Origin: DATKWV01 sp035529405
GTDB lineage: Bacteria; Planctomycetota; Phycisphaerae; Sedimentisphaerales; Anaerobacaceae
Assembly: GCA_035529405.1 (NCBI GenBank)
Contig: DATKWV010000223.1
Coordinates: 1 to 12,922 of the forward strand
DNA length: 12,922 bases
Direction of reading: 5' to 3'
Position 1 is the first letter of the stretch. Every line of letters begins with the position of its first letter. Both the position numbers and the translations under genes were made by a program. This document shows, piece after piece, positions 7,432 to 12,922 of this stretch. The notes under the pieces were generated by a model, which had not been told where the DNA came from, ran no database searches, and saw nothing but the letters and a program-made list of their open reading frames with translations.

Positions 7432-7809
7432 ATGAAGATGCCGAATGTTACAAAATGCCGAATAAATGATTGTGCTTACAATCAGGAACAATCATGCCAT
7501 GCAACAGCAATAACCATAGGCGGCCGCGGCCAGCCAAACTGTGACACTTTCTGTCGAGCAGCTGTCACAGATAAAGCAGCGGATTTTAATTTCCCCGCTC
7601 ACGTAAGCGTATGTACGGTTACTCGCTGCATGTACAATAGCGCACTGCAATGTCAGGCTTTCGAAATAGCCGTAGGCAGCAGAGAACACCTGCCCGAATG
7701 CCTGAATTACCAGAGAAGTTATGTGGGCGAAGCGGTCGTTGGCGAGCGTTTTTACGGTGCGGGCGGTCCGGATTCCCGTACTCCGGGGCCGGAAATATTT
7801 ATAGGGTAA
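7432..7809 (+). CDS. Tandem DUF1540 cysteine-rich protein
   Basis: A 125-residue protein made of two DUF1540 repeats. Repeat one has C9, C14, C22 and C37; repeat two has C61, C66, C74 and C90. The spacing is nearly identical (C-x4-C-x7-C-x14 or 15-C), and both contain the CxYN and C-x-A-x-x-I-x-(I/V)-G pattern of the family. Four cysteines per repeat suggest metal binding, probably zinc or iron, but the family's function is unknown. The tail (about 95-125) is glycine- and proline-rich. AAGGTG lies six bases before the ATG; ATG 7438 is an alternative start. It precedes a CBS-domain gene and the redox and iron genes, a context hinting at a stress role. Confidence 0.88.
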   Translation: MKMPNVTKCRINDCAYNQEQSCHATAITIGGRGQPNCDTFCRAAVTDKAADFNFPAHVSVCTVTRCMYNSALQCQAFEIAVGSREHLPECLNYQRSYVGEAVVGERFYGAGGPDSRTPGPEIFIG

Positions 7810-7931
7810 AACTTTCACCGGCCGCAGCTGCCGGATGCCCTGGTGCAGAATGCAAAACACAGTAGGTTACGATATGTCCGCCCAGGCTAAAGCCTGTTAT
7901 TAAAGAGGGTTTTTTTATAAGGAGAAGTACC
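7810..7931. promoter_or_regulatory. Leader of the CBS-domain gene with a short hairpin and strong ribosome binding site
   Basis: CAGGC (7883-7887) pairs with GCCTG (7892-7896) around a TAAA loop. A T-run (7910-7916) follows 13 bases later, too far for a standard intrinsic terminator. AAGGAG sits about seven bases before the ATG. No two-box promoter is visible. Possible roles are a weak terminator or attenuator; the call is tentative. Confidence 0.35.
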
Positions 7932-8363
7932 ATGCGAGTAAAAGATATCATGACATGTAGCGCGGAAACGATTAACTCGGATGTCAATCTGATAGAAGCG
8001 GCCGGCAAAATGAAATCACTGGAGGTTGGTGCCCTGCCGGTTTGGGAAAACGATAAACTAATCGGAGTCGTTACGGACCGCGACATCGTTGTCCGAGCCA
8101 TTGCCGAAGGCAGGGACGCTCTTAAAACTCCGGTCAGTGAAATAATGACTCAGCGTGTCCTGTCCTGCTTTGAGGATGACGACATTCACGAAGCAGCGAC
8201 AATTATGGAAGAAAACTCAGTTCACAGACTCGTGGTGCTCGACAGCGACTATAAACCCGCAGGTTTTATTTCTTTGTCCGATTTCGCCGTCAAAAGCCAC
8301 GATGAACATCTGACTTACGAGGTTCTTGAGCGAATTTCCGAACCGGCCTGCCCTCATCGATGA
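7932..8363 (+). CDS. Two-CBS-domain protein (Bateman module)
   Basis: A 143-residue stand-alone CBS pair. CBS1 spans about 7-60 (MTCSAETINSD to IGVVTDRDIVVRAIA) and CBS2 about 72-126 (IMTQRVLSCFEDD to LVVLDSDYKPAGFISLSDFA). The TDRDI motif is typical of nucleotide-binding CBS repeats, which usually sense AMP, ATP or related adenylates. No catalytic or membrane domain is attached, so it probably regulates a partner in trans. Such single Bateman proteins are often stress-linked. Start ATG has a strong AAGGAG site. It is separated from the bacterioferritin-like gene by 215 bases, so it may be its own transcription unit. Domain assignment is secure; ligand and partner are unknown. Confidence 0.92.
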   Translation: MRVKDIMTCSAETINSDVNLIEAAGKMKSLEVGALPVWENDKLIGVVTDRDIVVRAIAEGRDALKTPVSEIMTQRVLSCFEDDDIHEAATIMEENSVHRLVVLDSDYKPAGFISLSDFAVKSHDEHLTYEVLERISEPACPHR

Positions 8364-8578
8364 ACAACAGATGTTAAAACAGATGTAAAACAGCTATGAC
8401 TGTAACGGCATCAAAAATGCCTGCTGCCGGGACAGGAATGCCGGGGTTCGCTTTGTCGGGTAAACAGATACAGTAACAACCGTTCCCGCATAATTATCGC
8501 TGCGGGAGGTGATTGAAGGGCAACAGTGAACGTGTGCCTGGCTTTTTTAATCAACAGCAACCTTAAAGGAGGTAACAA
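8364..8578. other. Intergenic region upstream of the bacterioferritin-like gene
   Basis: No gene is seen in these 215 bases. It contains a 12-base near-direct repeat (ACAGATGT at 8367-8374 and 8379-8386), a hairpin GGCAT (8407-8411) with ATGCC (8417-8421), and a 7-bp perfect hairpin TCCCGCA (8484-8490) with TGCGGGA (8501-8507). Neither hairpin is followed by a T-run. No recognisable Fur box or sigma70 promoter was found by eye. A strong AAAGGAGG site precedes the next ATG. Confidence 0.5.
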
Positions 8579-9001
8579 ATGAGCATAACAATAGAAAAGC
8601 TTGTCGAGTTGTTAAACAGCGATTTGGAGCTGGAGTACTCAGCCGCCATACAGTACATAAACCACGCCGCGGTAATGACCGGGGCGGCCTACGGTGACAT
8701 CATAAAAGAACTCAAAATTCATGCTAATGAGGAAATCCAGCACGCGATGATTCTGGCCGACCAGATTGATTACCTCGGACAAAAACCAAGCGTTAAGGTA
8801 GGCAAAATTTTCACTTCCAGGGATAACAACGAAATGCTCCAGCAGGACCTTGACGGCCAGGAAGACGCTATAAAAAGATACAAAGCAAGAATAGAACAGG
8901 CTGAGGATTTAAAGGAATTCGGCCTTGCCCAGCAGCTGCGAAACATTCTTGCCACCGAACAGGAGCATGCAATGGACCTTAGACAGGCACTTGGCAAATA
9001 A
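8579..9001 (+). CDS. Bacterioferritin-like diiron protein lacking the heme-ligand methionine
   Basis: A 140-residue four-helix ferritin-like protein. The diiron ligands are all in place: E19, E52, H55 (EEIQHA), E95, E127 and H130 (EQEH). This matches the bacterioferritin pattern E18/E51/H54/E94/E127/H130 of E. coli Bfr with a one-residue offset. The residue equivalent to the heme-ligating Met52 of E. coli Bfr is I53, so inter-subunit heme binding of the usual kind is not expected. It is slightly shorter than typical Bfr (about 158). It probably oxidises and stores Fe(II), or removes peroxide. Strong ribosome binding site AAAGGAGG. A classical ferritin gene lies 1.7 kb downstream, so the cluster holds two different iron-storage proteins. 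Confidence 0.88.
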   Translation: MSITIEKLVELLNSDLELEYSAAIQYINHAAVMTGAAYGDIIKELKIHANEEIQHAMILADQIDYLGQKPSVKVGKIFTSRDNNEMLQQDLDGQEDAIKRYKARIEQAEDLKEFGLAQQLRNILATEQEHAMDLRQALGK

Positions 9002-9045
9002 TTTCAAATAACGACGAACATTTATAATACGAGCTTGTGATAACT

Positions 9046-10053
9046 ATGGAAGTTGCTGTCTTCAGCACCAGGAATTTTGAAAAGGAATTCTTCGAGAAAC
9101 ATAATAAGCCGCACGGCCATAATCTGGTCTTTTTGGAGCAGCGGCTGACCGAGCAAACCGCCTGTCTGGCTGCGGGATTTGGTGCGGTCTGCGCCTTTGC
9201 CAACGATGAATTGAACGCAAATGTCCTGAGTACTCTGTCCCAGAACCGAACAACTTTAGTAGCGCTTCGCTGCGCGGGATTTAACAATGTTGACCTGACC
9301 GCAGCGGCCCGTTTGGGTATTAGGGTTACAAGGGTGCCCGAATACTCCCCGCACGCCGTAGCTGAACATACTCTGGCTTTAATTATGGCTCTGAATCGTA
9401 AAGTATGCCGCGCTTTTGGCCGTATCCGTGACGGTAACTTCTCGCTCGAAGGTTTGATGGGATTCGAGTTACATGGTTCGACAGCCGGAATAGTAGGCAC
9501 CGGCAGAATCGGCAAAAATGTGGCAAGGATACTGAACGGATTCGGCTGCCGCTTGCTGGCAGTTGACCCTTATCCTGATTCCGAATGTCAATTGCTCGGT
9601 GTCAACTATGTTACATTCGACCAATTAACAAGTCAGGCCGACATAATAACACTGCACTGTCCCCTTGTGCCCGAAAGTTACCACATGATAAACGCTCAGG
9701 TTATAAGCCGCATGAAGCCGTCCGTGATGCTTGTCAACACCAGCAGAGGTGCTCTTATTGACACTAAGGCGGTCATCAAAGCTCTGAAATCCGGCAAAAT
9801 AGGTTACCTGGCACTGGACGTTTATGAGGAAGAGGCGGCTGTGTTTTTTGAAGACCTGTCGAATCAGATTATACAGGACGATGTGCTGGCACGTCTGTTG
9901 ACGTTTCCGAACGTCATAATTACCGGCCATCAGGGATTCTTTACCAGCAACGCCCTTGAGAATATCGCTGACACTGCGCTTGCCAATATCACCGACTTCG
10001 AGCAGGGCCGGCCATGCGCCAACGAAGTCGGTCTGGATTTAATAAGGAGGTAA
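9046..10053 (+). CDS. ldhA: D-lactate dehydrogenase / D-2-hydroxyacid dehydrogenase (NAD-dependent)
   Basis: A 335-residue enzyme of the D-isomer-specific 2-hydroxyacid dehydrogenase family, most like fermentative D-lactate dehydrogenase. The Rossmann motif is GIVGTGRIG (148-156) with D175 available for the NAD ribose. Catalytic residues are R234 (NTSRGALID), a glutamate in DVYEEE (258-263) and H295 (ITGHQGFFT). It would reduce pyruvate to D-lactate and regenerate NAD+. ATG 9046 is chosen over GTG 9037 because family members begin with the strand MEVAVFSTR. No strong ribosome binding site is seen at this start. A TATAAT sequence at 9023-9028 lacks a matching -35. Its last two arginine codons form the ribosome binding site of the thiol peroxidase gene, so the two are co-expressed. 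Confidence 0.9.
   Translation: MEVAVFSTRNFEKEFFEKHNKPHGHNLVFLEQRLTEQTACLAAGFGAVCAFANDELNANVLSTLSQNRTTLVALRCAGFNNVDLTAAARLGIRVTRVPEYSPHAVAEHTLALIMALNRKVCRAFGRIRDGNFSLEGLMGFELHGSTAGIVGTGRIGKNVARILNGFGCRLLAVDPYPDSECQLLGVNYVTFDQLTSQADIITLHCPLVPESYHMINAQVISRMKPSVMLVNTSRGALIDTKAVIKALKSGKIGYLALDVYEEEAAVFFEDLSNQIIQDDVLARLLTFPNVIITGHQGFFTSNALENIADTALANITDFEQGRPCANEVGLDLIRR
10044..10050 (+). promoter_or_regulatory. Shine-Dalgarno of tpx embedded in the ldhA 3' end
   Basis: AAGGAGG overlaps the final codons of the dehydrogenase gene (encoding its terminal Arg-Arg), ends directly before its TAA stop, and lies seven bases before ATG 10058. The near-perfect site fixes the thiol peroxidase start and implies coupled translation. 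Confidence 0.85.
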
Positions 10054-10057
10054 CGTT

Positions 10058-10591
10058 ATGAAAGTTGAAACTGCGTTAAAGGAGCGTGAGGGCATAGTGA
10101 CCATGAAAGGTCAGCCGGTAACCTTAATAGGCCAGGCTGTAAAGGCAGGTCAGCAGGCCCCTGATTTTGAAGTGCTTTCCGATGACCTGTCAGCGGTCAG
10201 GTTCTCATCTTTCCGTGGTAAAATCTGTATTATCTCGTCTGTTCCGTCTTTGGATACGTCGGTTTGTGCCCTGCAGACCCGAAGGTTCAACGAGCAGGCG
10301 CGCCGTCTCGGAACCGACGTAATGACGCTGACTATAAGTATGGACCTGCCTTTTGCGCAAAAAAGGTGGTGTCAGCAGGAAAACGTCAAAAACCTGCAGA
10401 CGTTTTCCGACCACAGGGACGCGGCATTCGGCCTATCGTTCGGAGTACTGATTAAGGAATTGCGCCTGCTGGCAAGGGCCGTATTTGTAACCGACCGGGA
10501 CGGTATCATAAGGTACGTGCAGATAGTGGACGAACTAAGCAACGAACCCGATTACGAATCCCTTTTGGATGCGGTCAGGGAGTTATTATGA
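10058..10591 (+). CDS. tpx: Thiol peroxidase Tpx (atypical 2-Cys peroxiredoxin)
   Basis: A 177-residue peroxiredoxin. The peroxidatic cysteine is C70 in the motif D-T-S-V-C (SVPSLDTSVCALQTRRFNE) and the resolving cysteine is C105 (RWCQQENVKN), the C61/C95 pair of E. coli Tpx. The C-terminal FVTDRDGIIRYVQIVDE segment is also typical. It reduces H2O2 and organic hydroperoxides using thioredoxin. An extra C57 lies on a core strand. Compared with E. coli Tpx it has a slightly longer N-terminus; M16 could be an internal start, but the strong site before ATG 10058 favours the longer form. It is four bases downstream of ldhA and 100 bases before the ferritin gene, which fits a peroxide and iron defence cluster. 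Confidence 0.94.
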   Translation: MKVETALKEREGIVTMKGQPVTLIGQAVKAGQQAPDFEVLSDDLSAVRFSSFRGKICIISSVPSLDTSVCALQTRRFNEQARRLGTDVMTLTISMDLPFAQKRWCQQENVKNLQTFSDHRDAAFGLSFGVLIKELRLLARAVFVTDRDGIIRYVQIVDELSNEPDYESLLDAVRELL

Positions 10592-10691
10592 CCGGGTATA
10601 AACCCGGGCTGTAAACTCGTGTTTTTCAAGGAGGTTCCGAGAATATCCAGCAGATGGTGACATTATAAACCAATGATAAAGGAACAACACA
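10592..10691. other. tpx-ftnA intergenic region with a 6-bp hairpin
   Basis: CCGGGT (10592-10597) pairs perfectly with ACCCGG (10602-10607) around ATAA, immediately after the tpx stop. The nearest T-run (10622-10626) is 14 bases on, so this is at best a weak terminator or an mRNA-stabilising hairpin. An orphan AAGGAGGT (10628-10635) has no usable start codon nearby. The ferritin start is served by AAAGGA nine bases upstream of its ATG. Confidence 0.5.
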
Positions 10692-11210
10692 ATGATAACC
10701 TCGAAACTGCAGAACGCCCTGAACGAACAAATTAACGCGGAATTTTATTCAGCCTATCTGTACCTTTCGATGGCAGCTTATTTTGAATCTATGAGCCTGC
10801 AGGGCTTTGCGAACTGGATGAGGGCACAGGCACAGGAGGAGTTAGCGCACGCAATGAAATTTTACGACTTTATAAACCAGCGAGACGGCAGGGTCACGTT
10901 AAAACAAATAGCCCAGCCGCCGGCGGACTGGGATTCCGCGATAACAGCCCTAAAAACCGTCCATGAGCACGAGCAAAACATAACACAATTAATCAACAAA
11001 CTTGTAAACCTCGCAGCCGCACAAAAGGACCACGCCACCTACGCGTTCCTGCAGTGGTTTGTTAATGAGCAGGTTGAGGAACAGCAGAAAACCAGCGACA
11101 TAGTTGGCAAGCTTAAACTGCTTAACGACACGCCTGCGGGCCTGTATATGATTGATGCGGAAATCCATCGGCGGGTGTTCACACCCGTTGCCGAACAACA
11201 GGCGCCCTGA
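10692..11210 (+). CDS. ftnA: Non-heme ferritin, FtnA type
   Basis: A 172-residue classical bacterial ferritin. The ferroxidase residues fall at the same positions as in E. coli FtnA: E17, E50, H53, E94, Q127 and E130 (NEQVEEQ). It should form a 24-subunit shell that oxidises and stores Fe(II). There is no signal peptide. It has the family length and no anomalies. The gene lies between tpx and the azoreductase gene, whose ATG follows its TGA after two bases, so ferritin and azoreductase are almost certainly on one transcript. Storing iron next to a peroxidase limits Fenton chemistry, consistent with an oxidative-stress role. Confidence 0.95.
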   Translation: MITSKLQNALNEQINAEFYSAYLYLSMAAYFESMSLQGFANWMRAQAQEELAHAMKFYDFINQRDGRVTLKQIAQPPADWDSAITALKTVHEHEQNITQLINKLVNLAAAQKDHATYAFLQWFVNEQVEEQQKTSDIVGKLKLLNDTPAGLYMIDAEIHRRVFTPVAEQQAP

Positions 11211-11212
11211 CA

Positions 11213-11845
11213 ATGAGCAAAATTTTATATATCCAGGCTTCCCCGCGGCGAGAACGGTCACATTGTATCGCTGCTGCCGATGCTTTTATAAAAATTTACA
11301 AACAGGCGCATTCCGACGACGAAATCGACACCTTGAAGGTGTTCGAAACCACACTGCCGGATTTTGACGGTTTTGCTGTCCAGGCCAAATACGCCATTCT
11401 GCATGGTCAGCCCCACACGCCGCAGCAGGCCCAGGCCTGGAAGGGTATTGAGAGAATCATTGAGCAGTTTAAGGCCGCTGACAAATACCTGATTGCCGTG
11501 CCGATGTGGAATTTCAGTATTCCCTACAGGCTCAAGCAGTACCTCGATATTATCGTCCAGCCGGGCTATACGTTTAGTTATAGTGCTTCTGCCGGTTATA
11601 AGGGTCTTGTTGCGGGCAGGCCGCTTTTGGTTGTCTATGCTCGTGGAGGCGATTACAGGCCCGGCAACAAAAACCAGGCCTTCGACCTGCAAACCAAATA
11701 TATTGAGCTCATCTTCGCCTTTATGGGTTTTACCCACATACAGTCCGTTATTATTGAACCAACCCTGCAGGGCGGTCCTGATGTAGCCGCCGCAGTACGA
11801 CAGGAGGCTATCCAGAAGCTAAGAATGATAGCCCCGGACTTTTGA
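11213..11845 (+). CDS. azoR: FMN-dependent NADH-azoreductase / NADH:quinone oxidoreductase
   Basis: A 210-residue flavodoxin-fold enzyme. FMN-contact regions are recognisable: the phosphate loop QASPRRERSHC (8-18), PMWNFSIP (97-104, equivalent to MYNF of E. coli AzoR) and YARGG (142-146). The VQPGYTFSY segment (115-123) is a hallmark of the AzoR family. These enzymes use NADH to reduce quinones, azo compounds and nitroaromatics by two electrons. The start is two bases after the ferritin stop with no strong ribosome binding site, so translational coupling is likely. The natural substrate is more probably a quinone than an azo dye. It closes the ldhA-tpx-ftnA-azoR gene group. Confidence 0.93.
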   Translation: MSKILYIQASPRRERSHCIAAADAFIKIYKQAHSDDEIDTLKVFETTLPDFDGFAVQAKYAILHGQPHTPQQAQAWKGIERIIEQFKAADKYLIAVPMWNFSIPYRLKQYLDIIVQPGYTFSYSASAGYKGLVAGRPLLVVYARGGDYRPGNKNQAFDLQTKYIELIFAFMGFTHIQSVIIEPTLQGGPDVAAAVRQEAIQKLRMIAPDF

Positions 11846-11908
11846 ATACTATTTCTGAACACTGTAAGAGAACCTGTAACAGATACCTTTATAAAACAAT
11901 CAGACGAC

Positions 11909-11923
11909 TGACCGTATCGGTCA
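11909..11923. promoter_or_regulatory. Perfect 6-bp inverted repeat upstream of the YHS lipoprotein gene
   Basis: TGACCG (11909-11914) and CGGTCA (11918-11923) flank a TAT centre. It lies 28 bases before the lipoprotein ATG, where an operator for a dimeric regulator would overlap early transcription. It could also be a short RNA hairpin after azoR. It has no T-run after it, only an A-rich stretch, so it is not a + strand terminator. Confidence 0.45.
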
Positions 11924-11951
11924 TAAATTAAAAAAGTGGAAAGGAAAAAAA

Positions 11952-12254
11952 ATGAATATTGAAAGCAAACACTTAAAAATATCGATTTTATTAACGGCTT
12001 TGTTGGTCATATGCACAATCGCGCTGATGTCCTGCAAGAAAAAACCGGAGCCGGCCGCCCCCGAGGAAACCAAAGAAATCTCTGTTGCTGCTGTGGAGCA
12101 AAAGATTTGTCCGGTCATGGCCGGTCCGATAGATAAGGATATCTACACCGACTATAAGGGCAGGAGGGTTTACTTTTGCTGTCAGGCATGTAAAACCGAA
12201 TTCGAAAAAGACCCCCAAGAGTATGTATCCAAACTGCCGCAATTCACGGAATAG
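11952..12254 (+). CDS. YHS-domain lipoprotein, putative metal binding
   Basis: A 100-residue exported lipoprotein. A basic start, hydrophobic segment (about 10-26) and lipobox L-M-S-C place the lipid-modified cysteine at C28. A charged, Pro/Glu-rich spacer (29-48) leads to a YHS domain (about 50-95) with C53 (CPVM), C76, C77 and C80 (YFCCQAC). YHS/TRASH-like domains bind transition metals such as copper and occur in metal-resistance proteins. It would face the periplasm or cell exterior. AAGGA lies six bases before the ATG. It is 106 bases after azoR and has its own upstream inverted repeat, so separate control is possible. The exact metal is unknown. Confidence 0.9.
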   Translation: MNIESKHLKISILLTALLVICTIALMSCKKKPEPAAPEETKEISVAAVEQKICPVMAGPIDKDIYTDYKGRRVYFCCQACKTEFEKDPQEYVSKLPQFTE

Positions 12255-12659
12255 CACAACTGTGAACTTTGCGGCGGATTTGGAGCTTATGCCTGTTATC
12301 TGTGGCTGTATTGGAACTGTTCTTTGGCGCTGCGTGCGTAAACACAGGACAGATACCTGAAAAAAAACTGCGGGCGGCGACGCTTCCTGCCGCAATTGCA
12401 GCAGACGGCCCTGTCAGCCTTTTATGACATAAGCGGACTTGTTATCCGGCTTTTGGTGCGTGTTCTGCTGCGCATTAAGATCCTGCCCAAAATCTCAGTT
12501 TTGGCCCGCCGGAATTGTCATATCGGTTTTCGATACAAATTCGCCCTGCGCCGGCCTGTGAGGGTGCATGTAAATATTTTAGTACACCGCCGCCGATAAT
12601 ATGACGATATGTAATCTGTGTATACGCCTGCCAAGACATGAAAAATAAGGCTTTAAAGC
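12255..12659. other. Non-coding region with several hairpins
   Basis: About 400 bases with no supported gene. Small open frames at 12396-12599 (+) and 12475-12711 (-) lack ribosome binding sites and domains. By eye there are stems at 12369-12373 with 12390-12394, CCAAAA 12487-12492 with TTTTGG 12499-12504, TATCG 12521-12525 with CGATA 12531-12535, and 12542-12547 with 12561-12566. No T-run follows any of them. The region may hold an unannotated small RNA or long leader, or be decayed coding sequence. Confidence 0.4.
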
Positions 12660-12688
12660 TGGACACAGGCAAGGGTAAATTGTATAAT
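12660..12688 (+). promoter_or_regulatory. Near-consensus sigma70 promoter upstream of the Ser/Thr kinase gene
   Basis: A -35 box TGGACA (12660-12665, five of six consensus) and a perfect -10 box TATAAT (12683-12688) are separated by exactly 17 bases. Transcription would begin near 12695, leaving a leader of about 90 bases before the kinase ATG. It is the only convincing two-box promoter I found in the window. Confidence 0.6.
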
Positions 12689-12720
12689 GCGGGTTTGTAA
12701 ATCGGAGGCATTAAAGCTTA

Positions 12721-12768
12721 ATGTTCCATCAAAAAACGGTTTTATATGTTGCTATTTTTATTTCTTAG
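12721..12768 (+). CDS. Possible 15-residue leader peptide upstream of the kinase gene
   Basis: A short ORF encodes MFHQKTVLYVAIFIS and ends in TAG. GGAGG (12704-12708) lies 12 bases upstream, a little far but the best ribosome binding site here. It is in the same frame as the kinase, whose ATG follows 15 bases after the stop. It could couple or attenuate kinase translation, or be chance. Too short for coding statistics. Confidence 0.3.
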   Translation: MFHQKTVLYVAIFIS

Positions 12769-12783
12769 CTTGTCACGGATAAT

Positions 12784-12922
12784 ATGACTAAAAGTTTAAT
12801 CAACGTGGGCGGTTTCACTATAGTCAAGCGCATCGGCACGGGCGCCCGCAGCACGATTTATATGGCTGCCGACCAGCAGAGCGGAGAAAATGTCGCGCTC
12901 AAGCGCGTGATTTTTGAAAAAC
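12784..12922 (+). CDS. Ser/Thr protein kinase (Hanks type), N-terminal fragment cut by window end
   Basis: Only the first 46 codons are inside the window. They read as the start of a protein kinase N-lobe: the strand GGFTIVKRIG leads into the glycine-rich loop G18-T-G-A-R-S-T-I-Y26, and VALK puts the ATP-binding lysine at K40. Such kinases transfer phosphate to Ser/Thr of proteins and are abundant in Planctomycetota, Myxococcota and Actinomycetota. The ATG at 12784 has only a weak ribosome binding site; the stronger site upstream serves a short in-frame leader ORF. The rest of the catalytic domain and any sensor domain lie beyond the edge. Confidence 0.85.
   Translation, partial: MTKSLINVGGFTIVKRIGTGARSTIYMAADQQSGENVALKRVIFEK

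Noticed and set aside
8367..8386. Short direct repeat as a CRISPR or iteron array
   Set aside because: Only two copies of about 12 bases with no spacer pattern or associated genes.
9023..9028. TATAAT as the ldhA promoter
   Set aside because: No acceptable -35 box lies 16-18 bases upstream, and the implied leader would be very short.
10592..10626. Intrinsic terminator after tpx
   Set aside because: The hairpin is perfect but the T-run begins 14 bases after the stem, too far for a standard terminator.
11991..12395. 134-codon minus-strand open frame
   Set aside because: It is largely antisense to the YHS lipoprotein gene and shows no domain or start signal.
12396..12599. 67-codon arginine-rich open frame starting with TTG
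   Set aside because: No ribosome binding site, atypical composition, and it overlaps several hairpins.

Overview
This window (about 12.9 kb, moderate GC) is densely coded entirely on the + strand. It looks like a chromosome segment of an environmental, probably anaerobic or microaerophilic bacterium. A large MEDS/PAS/GAF histidine kinase, CsrA, a CGIAT-type GT4 glycosyltransferase, tandem DUF1540 and a Hanks-type Ser/Thr kinase would fit Planctomycetota (Phycisphaerae-like). That placement is inference from gene content, not phylogeny. I see no rRNA, tRNA, CRISPR array, insertion sequence or phage gene.

Signalling half (1-7337): a hairpin-rich leader (about 18-215) precedes a 1049-residue hybrid-sensor histidine kinase (MEDS, PAS, PAS, GAF, PAS, coiled coil, HisKA_3, HATPase). 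It overlaps by an ATGA a NarL/LuxR response regulator. A 438-base non-coding gap holds a striking palindromic inverted repeat. Then comes a probable operon: csrA, two receiver-only NarL-type proteins without HTH domains, a 68-residue zinc-ribbon protein, and a GT4 glycosyltransferase whose start overlaps the zinc-ribbon stop. The two receiver-only genes lie in one reading frame separated by a TAG stop. The second has lost part of its acidic pocket.

Stress and iron/redox half (7338-12254): a tandem DUF1540 protein, a two-CBS protein, a bacterioferritin-like protein lacking the heme-ligand Met, a D-lactate dehydrogenase, an atypical-2-Cys thiol peroxidase (Tpx), a classical FtnA-type ferritin, an FMN-dependent azoreductase, and a YHS-domain lipoprotein. 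Together they suggest iron storage, peroxide removal, quinone/flavin reduction, NADH balance and metal handling.

The right end (12255-12922): about 400 bases with several hairpins and no convincing gene, then a near-consensus sigma70 promoter, a 15-codon leader ORF, and the N-lobe of a Ser/Thr protein kinase cut by the window edge.

A reasonable working model is that the MEDS/PAS/GAF kinase senses a small-molecule or redox cue and signals through the NarL regulator. CsrA and the orphan receivers could add post-transcriptional control or act as phosphate sinks, with the neighbouring redox genes as possible targets. The gene identities are mostly secure; the regulatory links are inference.
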